Assembly (NCBI RefSeq): GCF_036195045.1
Contig: NZ_CP108100.1
Coordinates: forward strand, 6,138,001 to 6,202,000
Direction: 5' to 3'
Source: Streptomyces sp. NBC_00236
GTDB taxonomy: Bacteria > Actinomycetota > Actinomycetes > Streptomycetales > Streptomycetaceae
DNA: 64,000 nt
The notes below the pieces were generated by a model. That model did not search any database and was not told the DNA's origin. It saw nothing but the letters and a program-made list of their open reading frames with translations. Shown in pieces: positions 24,087-31,889 of this stretch. Positions within the stretch are counted from its first letter, which is position 1, and every line of letters begins with the position of its first letter. A program made the translations under genes and the position numbers.

Positions 24087-27000
24087 ATGTCGCCAAGATT
24101 TACTTCGGTGGGCGCCGCAGCCGCCGCCTCAGCAGCCGTCCTGGCTCTGGTGGGGACCGCCCTGCCCGCCTCAGCCGCCGCCCCCGCCTCCGCCGCGGCC
24201 GAATCCGCCGCGTCGGCGGACGCAAGCGTCATCGGATCGGCGCAGCTCGCCGTCGCCGTCGCCGACGACTTCCCGCGCGTCCTCACGTACACCGACCGGG
24301 CCACCGGCGCTCAGCTGTCCGGCAGCACCCGCCCGGTCGGCGCCGTCACACTCAACGGCACCGCCCATCCGGTGCAGCTCAAGGGCGCCCCCGTGATCAC
24401 CGCGTCGGCCGCCCGCTACACGCTCGTCTTCGCCGGTCTGCCCGGCGTGGAGATCGACGCCTCGCTCTCCGTCTCCGGACGCGCCACCACCTTCAAGGTG
24501 ACCGCCGTCCGCGACACCGAGGCGTTCCGGGTCGGCACGATCGACATCCCCGGCCACGACCTCGTCTCCGTCGCGAGCACCGACACCGGAGCAGCGACTG
24601 CCTTCACCAAGCTCGACCCCGACTCGACGAGGACCGCCGACGTCTTCGCGAAGGTCACCGAGGCCACCAAGGCCGACGCGGCACCCGTGGGTGGCACCTA
24701 CGCGCTTCTGAACACCGGTTCGCTCGCGGCCGCCGTCGAGTCCAACTCTTCGTACGACAAGCCGTCCGGCGCCACCGGCGGCGACGACGCCCGCTTCTGG
24801 CACCAGGCCCGCAAGGCCGACGACGGTTCCACCCGGGTCGGCGTCTGGTCCGGGCAGTGGACCTACCGCGGCGACGGTGCGCCGGAGCCGGAGAGCGGGG
24901 AGAACCTGCCCTGGGCGAAGGTCGTCGTCACGCCCGACGCCAACGGCGACAAGACCGTCGACTGGCAGGACGGCGCCGTCGCCTTCCGTTCCATCGGCGT
25001 GGTCGCGCCAGGTGGCAAGGACACCGCGGACCGGGTCATCACCCACATCCCGTTCAACTTCGCCAGCCAGGCCACCCACCCCTTCCTGCGCACGCTCGAC
25101 GACGTCAAGCGGATCTCCCTCGCCACGGACGGCCTCGGCCAGCTCGCGCTGCTCAAGGGCTACGGCGCCGAGGGTCACGACTCGGCCCACCCCGACTACG
25201 GCGGCAACTACAACGAGCGCGCCGGCGGGCTGAAGGACCTCAACGAACTTCTGAAGGACGGCAAGAAGTGGGGCGCCACCTTCGGCGTCCACGTCAATGC
25301 CACCGAGTCCTACCCGGAGGCGAAGGCCTTCGACGAGGACCTCGTCGACAAGACGAAGCCGGGCTGGAACTGGCTCAACCAGAGCTACTACATCGACCAG
25401 CGCCGCGACATCAACAGCGGTGACCTGGCCAAGCGCTTCCAGCAGCTGCGCGACGAGACGAACAGCAACCTCAGCATGCTGTACATCGACGTCTACTACA
25501 CGCACGGCTGGATCGCCGACAAGACCCTCCAGTACCTCAGGAAGCAGGGCTGGAACGTCTCCAGCGAATGGGCCGACAAATTCGAGCGCGCCTCGCTCTG
25601 GTCGCACTGGGCCAATGACCTCAACTACGGCGGCGCGACCAACAAGGGTCTCAACTCGCAGATCATCCGGTTCATCCGCAACGGCGAGAAGGACGTCTGG
25701 AACAACGACCCGGTGCTCGGCCAGAGCGCCATCGACGAGTTCGAGGGCTGGACGGGCGAGACCGACTGGAATGCCTTCTACGACAACATCTGGCAGCGCA
25801 ACCTGCCCGCCAAGTACCTCCAGCAGCAGAAGATCACCCGCTGGGACGGCAACGACATCACCTTCACCGGCGGGGTGAGCGGCACGGTCGAGGACGGGAA
25901 GCGGACCTTCTACGACCACGGCCGCAAGGTGCTCAGCGGCACCGACTACCTGCTCCCGTGGGACGGCGGCAAGAAGCTGTACCACTACAGCAAGTCCGGC
26001 GGTACGAGCACCTGGACCGTTCCCTCCACGGGCGCCTACACGGTCTACGAGCTCACCGACAACGGCCGGGTCAAGACCGGCACCGTCCGTCCCGTCGACG
26101 GGAAGATCACGCTGACGGCCGAGGCCGGACAGCCGTACGTCCTCTACCCGGACAAGGCGCCGAAGGCCGCCGACGCGAAGTGGGGCGAGGGCACCCTCGT
26201 CGACGACCCCGGCTTCAACGACAGCCAGCTGTCCGCCTGGTCGAAGACCGGCACCGCCGCCCGCGACACGGACGACCGGGGCCGCAACAGCGCGAAGCTC
26301 TCCGGCACCGGCCCGGCCGCGCTCACCCAGACCATCGGCGGACTGAAGCCCGGCACCCGCTACACCGCCTCCGCCCTCATCGAGGTCCAGCCCGGGAAGA
26401 CCCGGCACACCACCCTGTCGGCCGGCGGGAAGTCCGTCGCCGTGGACCGCTCCACCGCGAAGGACTACGTCGCCGCCTCCGACTGGCACGGCACGTACTT
26501 CCAGCGCGCGAAGGTGAACTTCACCGCCCCGGCCAACGGGCGCACCACCCTGCGCATCGAGGCCGCCGGCGGCAGCGCCGCGACCGTCCGCGCCGACGAC
26601 GTACGCATCGTCGCGAACGCGCCCGCCACCAAGGCGAACACCGTCGTCCACGAGGACTTCGAGGACGTCGACCAGGGCTGGGGTCCCTTCCTCAAGGGTG
26701 ACGCGGGCGGCTCCACCGACCCCCGCACCAGCATCTCCCAGCTGCACGCCCCGTACACCCAGGCCGGCTGGAACGGGAAGCTCATCGACGACGTGCTCGG
26801 CGGCAAGGAGTCCCTCAAGGCCCATGAGGAGAACACCGGACTCGTCTACCGGACCGCGCCCTGGACCGTCCCGATGACGGACGGCCGCCGCTACAAGGTC
26901 GAGTACGACTACCAGTCCAGCCACGCCGGTGCCTACGAATGGGTCGACGGCTACGACCGGATCACCGCGGACGGCGCACCCGACTCGGTCGAGACCCGGA

Positions 27001-27959
27001 CCACGGCGATCGGCGCCCAGCACACCACCGCTCACTTCACCGAGACCGTCACGGCGGGATGCGGCGACACCTGGACCGGGCTGCGCAAGCGCGGCGACGC
27101 CCCCGAGGGCGCCGACTTCGTCCTCGACTCCTTCACCGTGACCGACCTCGGCGCGGCCCCCGCCGGAGAGCAGGCCGCCTGCGGCACGCTCAGCCTCGAC
27201 CCGGCCGCCGAGACCCTGGAGCCGGGCACGGCCAACACCGTGAAGGCGAGCTTCACCAACTACGAGGCCACCGCGGCCACCGGTGTCTCCGTCGGCCTCA
27301 CCCTCCCCGAGGGCTGGAAGGCCGAGCCCGCCGGAGCCGTCACCTTCGACTCCGTCGCGGCCGGTGCGAAGGCCACCGCGAGCTGGCAGGTCACCCCGCC
27401 GGTGGACGCCGAGTACCAGACGTACGCATTGAGTTCCGAGGCGGCGTACACGGTCGGCGGTGCGCGGCGGACGCTCGGCGCGCAGACGTCCGTACGGACC
27501 CTGCCGCCGCCGCCCACCACGGACAGCTGGGCCAGTGACCTCGACTGGACGGCCTCCGAGAACGGCTGGGGACCCGTCGAGCGCGACCTCTCCAACGGCG
27601 AGACCGGCGCGGGCGACGGCACCGCGCTGACCATCGGCGGCACGGTGTACGAGAAGGGGATCGGGAGCCACGCACCGGCGAAGGTCCGCTACTACCTGGG
27701 CGGCAAGTGCACCTCGTTCACCGCAGAGGTGGGCGTGGACGACGTGCAGAAGAGTGCGGGGAGCGTGCAGTTCTCGGTGACGGCCGACGGCACCGAGAAG
27801 GTGAAGTCGCCGGTCCTCAGGGCGGCCGACAGCGCCTGGTCGCTCACGGCGGATGTCACCGGCGCGAAGTACGTCGAGCTGATCGCCGGTGACGGCGGCG
27901 ACGGCAACGGCAACGACCACGCCGACTGGGGCAGCGCCCGCTTCCACTGCGGCAGCTGA
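24087..27959 (+). CDS. Secreted GH101 endo-alpha-N-acetylgalactosaminidase
   Basis: 1290 residues with a signal peptide (about 1-31). After an N-terminal beta-sandwich, the GH101 barrel contains MLYIDVYYTHG (candidate nucleophile Asp468) and NVSSEWADKFE (candidate acid/base Glu494), then WSHWANDLNYGGATNKGLNS and DEFEGWTGETDW. Downstream are carbohydrate-binding beta-sandwich modules (about 710-1030), a NEW3/NPCBM-associated domain (LEPGTANTVKASFTNY), and a terminal NPCBM domain (TIGGTVYEKGIGSHAPAKVRY). GH101 enzymes release Gal-beta-1,3-GalNAc from mucin-type O-glycans. The order of modules matches known GH101 proteins. The ATG has no ribosome site. Confidence 0.93.
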   Translation: MSPRFTSVGAAAAASAAVLALVGTALPASAAAPASAAAESAASADASVIGSAQLAVAVADDFPRVLTYTDRATGAQLSGSTRPVGAVTLNGTAHPVQLKGAPVITASAARYTLVFAGLPGVEIDASLSVSGRATTFKVTAVRDTEAFRVGTIDIPGHDLVSVASTDTGAATAFTKLDPDSTRTADVFAKVTEATKADAAPVGGTYALLNTGSLAAAVESNSSYDKPSGATGGDDARFWHQARKADDGSTRVGVWSGQWTYRGDGAPEPESGENLPWAKVVVTPDANGDKTVDWQDGAVAFRSIGVVAPGGKDTADRVITHIPFNFASQATHPFLRTLDDVKRISLATDGLGQLALLKGYGAEGHDSAHPDYGGNYNERAGGLKDLNELLKDGKKWGATFGVHVNATESYPEAKAFDEDLVDKTKPGWNWLNQSYYIDQRRDINSGDLAKRFQQLRDETNSNLSMLYIDVYYTHGWIADKTLQYLRKQGWNVSSEWADKFERASLWSHWANDLNYGGATNKGLNSQIIRFIRNGEKDVWNNDPVLGQSAIDEFEGWTGETDWNAFYDNIWQRNLPAKYLQQQKITRWDGNDITFTGGVSGTVEDGKRTFYDHGRKVLSGTDYLLPWDGGKKLYHYSKSGGTSTWTVPSTGAYTVYELTDNGRVKTGTVRPVDGKITLTAEAGQPYVLYPDKAPKAADAKWGEGTLVDDPGFNDSQLSAWSKTGTAARDTDDRGRNSAKLSGTGPAALTQTIGGLKPGTRYTASALIEVQPGKTRHTTLSAGGKSVAVDRSTAKDYVAASDWHGTYFQRAKVNFTAPANGRTTLRIEAAGGSAATVRADDVRIVANAPATKANTVVHEDFEDVDQGWGPFLKGDAGGSTDPRTSISQLHAPYTQAGWNGKLIDDVLGGKESLKAHEENTGLVYRTAPWTVPMTDGRRYKVEYDYQSSHAGAYEWVDGYDRITADGAPDSVETRTTAIGAQHTTAHFTETVTAGCGDTWTGLRKRGDAPEGADFVLDSFTVTDLGAAPAGEQAACGTLSLDPAAETLEPGTANTVKASFTNYEATAATGVSVGLTLPEGWKAEPAGAVTFDSVAAGAKATASWQVTPPVDAEYQTYALSSEAAYTVGGARRTLGAQTSVRTLPPPPTTDSWASDLDWTASENGWGPVERDLSNGETGAGDGTALTIGGTVYEKGIGSHAPAKVRYYLGGKCTSFTAEVGVDDVQKSAGSVQFSVTADGTEKVKSPVLRAADSAWSLTADVTGAKYVELIAGDGGDGNGNDHADWGSARFHCGS

Positions 27960-27971
27960 ACGGCTCCATGA

Positions 27972-28010
27972 GGGGAAGGGGGCGGACCGCCATGGTCCGC
28001 CCCCTTCCCC
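27972..28010 (+). terminator. Hairpin terminator after GH101
   Basis: A perfect 17-bp stem (GGGGAAGGGGGCGGACC) with a 5-nt loop begins 13 nt after the GH101 stop and separates it from the PL8 gene. Confidence 0.75.
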
Positions 28011-28042
28011 GTCGTAGTAAGCGCGTGCTAGACCAACCACCG

Positions 28043-28058
28043 ACCGGTCTAAACCACT
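28043..28058 (+). promoter_or_regulatory. dre-like DasR site upstream of PL8 lyase
   Basis: ACCGGTCTAAACCACT matches the dre consensus ACTGGTCTAGACCACT at 14 of 16 positions. TAGACC at 28029-28034 also pairs with GGTCTA at 28046-28051, giving a second wider dyad. The site ends 21 bp before the GTG start, which would place bound DasR over the transcription or translation start. Confidence 0.6.
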
Positions 28059-28078
28059 TGCCCACCGGAGGTAGCCCC

Positions 28079-30412
28079 GTGTCACTCCTGCCCGCCTGGT
28101 CCCGCCGAACCTTCCTCGCCACCGGCAGCGCCACCGCACTCGGCCTGGCGCTCGCCCCGACGGCCCGCGCTGCGCAGGACGAGTTCGAGACGCTCCGGCT
28201 GCGCTGGAACGACCTCTCGCTCGGCACCGGCTACGACCCCGCCACCGAGCCCTACGCCTCCAAGCTGGCCGAGACCGGCGCGCTCGCCGCGGACTTCCGC
28301 TCGACGATGGCCCCGGTCGCCGACTCCCTCTGGGCCGGGCACACCTTCGACCCGCCGTCCGGCATCACCTGGAGCTACAGCCGGCTGTGGACGATGACCC
28401 AGGCGTACGCGCAGCAGGGCACCGGCCACACCGGCGACGAGGGCCTCCTCGCCGACGTCCTCCGCGGCCTCGACCACCTCTCCACGACGGTCTACAACCC
28501 GTCCACGGCCCGCTACGGGAACTGGTGGGAGTGGCAGATCGGCAGCCCCCGCCTGCTCATGGACATCGTCGCCGTCCTCCGCCCCCACCTCGGCGAGGAG
28601 CGCGTCGCGGCCGCCTGCGCCGCCGTCGACCACTTCATCCCCGACACCATGCTCACCGACTACAGCGGCACCTCGACCGGCGCCAACCGCGTCGACCTGT
28701 GCCGCTCCGTCGCCCTGCGCGGCATCCTCGGCCGGGACGCGACGAAGACCGCGCTCGCGCGCGACGCCCTGTCGCCCGTCTTCCCGTACGTGACGAAGGG
28801 CGACGGCCTCTACGCCGACGGCTCGTTCGTCCAGCACACCTGGGTCGCCTACTCGGGCACGTACGGCCAGGTCATGCTCGACGGTCTCGGCCGGCTCTTC
28901 GCCCTGCTGGCCGGATCCACCTGGGCGGTCACCGACCCCGGCCGGCAGATCATCCTCGACAGCGTCGAGCACGCCTACGCCCCGCTCATCCACGACGGTC
29001 TGATGATGGACAGCGTCAACGGCCGTGCCATCAGCCGCGGTCTCCTCAAGAGCGACGAACGCCGCATCATGCGCAGCGACCACTTCCACGGCCAGGGGCT
29101 GATCGCCGCCGTCGCGCTGCTCGCGGGCGGCGCCTCCGCCGCCGAACGCGACCGGTGGAACGGCATGGTGAAGGGCTGGATCGAACGGGACACCGTCAGC
29201 CCGGTCCTCGCCGCCCCGCAGTTCGGCGTCGCCGACCTGTCCCGGTTGCAGGCGGCGGCCGACGCCCCCGTGCCGGCCGCGCCCGAACCCGTCGGGCACA
29301 CCCTGTTCGCCGCGATGGACCGGGCCGTCCACCGCCGCCCCGGCTGGGTCGCCAACCTCTCCATGTCATCGGAGCGGATCAGCGCGTACGAATGCGGCAA
29401 CGGCGAGAACCCGCGCGGCTGGCACACCGGGGCCGGAATGCTCTACTGGTGGCAGGGACAGGACGGCGGCGGCCAGTACACCGACTGGTTCTGGCCCACC
29501 GTCGACTGGTACCGGCTGCCCGGCACCACCGTCTCCACCAAGCGCCTCGCCGACCGGGCCGGCGGCGAATGGGGCGAACCGCGCCCGGCCGTGCAGTGGG
29601 TCGGCGGCGCGCACGACGGCGAGTTCGCCGCGGTCGGACAGCATGTGAAGGGCCTCGGCTCCACCCTGGAGGCCCGCAAGTCCTGGTTCTGCGCGGCGGA
29701 CGCGGTCATCTGCCTCGGCGCCGGCATCACCGCCGCCGACGGGGTCCCCGTCGAGACGGTCGTCGACAACCGCAACCTGGGCCCCGACGGCGGCCAGGCC
29801 CTCACGGTCGACGACCGCGCACGCCCACGCTGGGCCCATCTGGAGGGCCACGGCGGCTGGGTGCTGCCCGGCGGCGCCGCCCTGCGCACCCTGCGCGAGG
29901 CCAGGACCGGTGCCTGGTCCGACATCAACACCACCAGCTCCACCGAGCAGCAGACCCGCCACTGGCAGACCCTCTGGCTCGACCACGGAACCGACCCCGC
30001 CGACGCCACGTACCTCTACCTCCTGATGCCCGGCGCCTCCAGGCGCACCGTCGCCGCCCGCGCCGCCGACCGGCACTGGCTGACCGTGCTCGCCAACACG
30101 GCCGCCGTGCAGGGCGTCGCCGTGCGCTCCCTCGGGCTGACCGCCGCCAACTTCTGGCAGCCGGGAACCGCCGGACGGCTCTCCTCGACCGGGCCGGCCA
30201 GTGTCCTCGTACGCGAGGGCCGGAGCACCACGGCCGTCCGCGTCAGCGGGCCCGACCGGAGCGGCGCCCCGTTCGACGTGGTCTGGGACCGGCCGGTGCG
30301 CGAGGTCGTCTCGGCGGATCCGGGCATCGAGGTCCGCGCCACCGGCCGGCGGCTCGTGCTGGGCGTGGACCCGGGGACGGCGGGAGCCACCCTGCGGTGC
30401 GACGTCCGGTAA
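28079..30412 (+). CDS. Exported polysaccharide lyase family 8 (hyaluronate/chondroitin-type lyase)
   Basis: 777 residues from GTG 28079, with GGAGG at 28066-28070. The signal (WSRRTFLATGSATALGLALA) is Tat-like. The alpha/alpha toroid domain includes NWWEWQIGSPR (catalytic Asn region) and DGSFVQHTWVAYSGTYG, giving His253 and Tyr262 with the nine-residue spacing of PL8 enzymes, then DSVNGRAISR. Beta-sandwich domains fill about 370-777. PL8 covers hyaluronan, chondroitin and xanthan lyases; the upstream DasR-type box favours a GlcNAc-containing substrate such as hyaluronan, which is an inference. Confidence 0.9.
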   Translation: MSLLPAWSRRTFLATGSATALGLALAPTARAAQDEFETLRLRWNDLSLGTGYDPATEPYASKLAETGALAADFRSTMAPVADSLWAGHTFDPPSGITWSYSRLWTMTQAYAQQGTGHTGDEGLLADVLRGLDHLSTTVYNPSTARYGNWWEWQIGSPRLLMDIVAVLRPHLGEERVAAACAAVDHFIPDTMLTDYSGTSTGANRVDLCRSVALRGILGRDATKTALARDALSPVFPYVTKGDGLYADGSFVQHTWVAYSGTYGQVMLDGLGRLFALLAGSTWAVTDPGRQIILDSVEHAYAPLIHDGLMMDSVNGRAISRGLLKSDERRIMRSDHFHGQGLIAAVALLAGGASAAERDRWNGMVKGWIERDTVSPVLAAPQFGVADLSRLQAAADAPVPAAPEPVGHTLFAAMDRAVHRRPGWVANLSMSSERISAYECGNGENPRGWHTGAGMLYWWQGQDGGGQYTDWFWPTVDWYRLPGTTVSTKRLADRAGGEWGEPRPAVQWVGGAHDGEFAAVGQHVKGLGSTLEARKSWFCAADAVICLGAGITAADGVPVETVVDNRNLGPDGGQALTVDDRARPRWAHLEGHGGWVLPGGAALRTLREARTGAWSDINTTSSTEQQTRHWQTLWLDHGTDPADATYLYLLMPGASRRTVAARAADRHWLTVLANTAAVQGVAVRSLGLTAANFWQPGTAGRLSSTGPASVLVREGRSTTAVRVSGPDRSGAPFDVVWDRPVREVVSADPGIEVRATGRRLVLGVDPGTAGATLRCDVR

Positions 30413-30479
30413 CCCATTGGGGCCCGAGTGTGCGCGGAGTCTGGGAAGGGTGGCCGTTGCACGCGTACTCTCGGGCGGT

Positions 30480-31889
30480 ATGGGGGAGTTGAGAGCGGAC
30501 TGGCGGCTCCGGTTGCGCCGCGGTGGAGCGGACGGTCCGGTGTGCGGGGCCGGCGTGCTCCTCACCCAGGACCGGATGCTGACCTGCGCCCACGTCGTCG
30601 GTGAACCGGATGCCCGGATGTGGGTGGAGTTCGCCGAGAGCCCCGGCATTCCGCCGGTCGGCGCCCGGGTCGCCCCGGACGGCTGGCTGCCCGGACTCGA
30701 CGGGGCCGACCGCGAGGACATCGCCGTGCTCGCCCTGGACAGCCCGCGCCCGCAGGCGGCGCCCGCACCGCTCGGCAGGCGGCTGGAGCGCGGCCGGGAG
30801 GTGTGGATCGGCGGCTACGCGCAGGCCTTCGACGACGGGATGTGGCTGAGCGGCCGGATCGGCGGACTGCACGGCGACTGGGTGCAGCTCGACGCCGGGA
30901 CCGACGCGGAGGTCGTGCGCCCCGGGTTCAGCGGGGCCGCCGTCCAGACCCGGGGCGAGCGGCCGGGGACGGAGGAGGTCGTCGGCCTGGTCGTCAGCCG
31001 GCGAGGCGATCCGGATCTGGTGCCGCCCGTCGGGAACGACCTGGCGTTCTTGTACATGATCCCCGTCGACCGCGTCGCCGCGCTCGTGCCGCTGGTGGCC
31101 GAACTGAGCGGTCCGGACGGCTGGGACCGCGGGCTTGAGCGGCGGCTGCGGCACTGGTTCGCGGGCGGCGAGGAGCCCGCGGTGCGGTTCGGGGTCGTCG
31201 CACGCGGTACCGGCCGCGACCGCGCCCTCCAGCACCAGCTCCACCGGGCCCACCTCGTCTGCCGGGGCGGCGCCACCCGGCGCGAGCAACTCGCCGAGAC
31301 CCTGGTCGCGCAACTGCGACCGCCCCGCCACCAGCGCAACGCCTACCGCGACTGGCTGTTGGAGGGCGGCAGGGCCCCGGACCGCTCGGACGGCGGCCGG
31401 CCCGCCGGATCGGGGCCCGTGCTCGCCGTGATCGGGCTGGACGAGGACCCCGACCCGGTCGCGCTCGTGTCACTCCTCGTACGCGTCAGGACGCTCGGAT
31501 TCCGCCTGCTCGTCATCTTCCGCCGCTCCGACGGTGCCGGACTGGCCGAAGTGGCGGAGCAATTGCTGCTGCCCGCCCTGGAGGAGCGTGCCGAAGTGCT
31601 CGTGCGCCGGGTCGAGCACATCGAGCGGGAGTGGGCCGCGCTGCGGGGCATGGTGGAATCGGCCTCCCTGGTACCGCGCCCCGCGGTCGACGCGGCGACC
31701 CGCCGCCACCGGCTGCGGGAACTGGGGCTGCTGGCCGATCCGCAGGACCGGCTCACGGAACTGAAGCAGCTGTTACGGGAGTTACGTGACGACCTCGACC
31801 GGTCGCACGGACCCGGGCAGCCGGATCAACCCGCGCGGCCCGGTCTGCCCGGCCAACGGCCCGGACGCGGACCGGCGGAGCGCCGATGA
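30480..31889 (+). CDS. Trypsin-like serine protease with unknown C-terminal domain
   Basis: 469 residues, no signal peptide, so probably cytoplasmic. The triad of a chymotrypsin-fold protease is visible: LTCAHVV (His38), REDIAVLAL (Asp80) and GFSGAAV (Ser151), all within residues 1-195. The second half (about 215-440) is an unrecognised alpha/beta domain with VLAVIGLDEDPDPVALVSLLV and LGFRLLVIFRRSDG, followed by an Arg/Pro-rich tail. ATG 30480 was chosen because the protease domain begins at once; the upstream frame overlaps the PL8 gene. Its stop overlaps the kinase start (ATGA). Comparable proteases accompany conflict or signalling NTPases in actinobacteria; target unknown. Confidence 0.85.
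   Translation: MGELRADWRLRLRRGGADGPVCGAGVLLTQDRMLTCAHVVGEPDARMWVEFAESPGIPPVGARVAPDGWLPGLDGADREDIAVLALDSPRPQAAPAPLGRRLERGREVWIGGYAQAFDDGMWLSGRIGGLHGDWVQLDAGTDAEVVRPGFSGAAVQTRGERPGTEEVVGLVVSRRGDPDLVPPVGNDLAFLYMIPVDRVAALVPLVAELSGPDGWDRGLERRLRHWFAGGEEPAVRFGVVARGTGRDRALQHQLHRAHLVCRGGATRREQLAETLVAQLRPPRHQRNAYRDWLLEGGRAPDRSDGGRPAGSGPVLAVIGLDEDPDPVALVSLLVRVRTLGFRLLVIFRRSDGAGLAEVAEQLLLPALEERAEVLVRRVEHIEREWAALRGMVESASLVPRPAVDAATRRHRLRELGLLADPQDRLTELKQLLRELRDDLDRSHGPGQPDQPARPGLPGQRPGRGPAERR

Noticed and set aside
24171..28139. A 1322-codon open frame on the minus strand opposite GH101
   Set aside because: It is a GC-bias shadow: low-complexity Gly/Val/Arg composition, no family motifs, and the plus strand carries an unmistakable GH101 protein.
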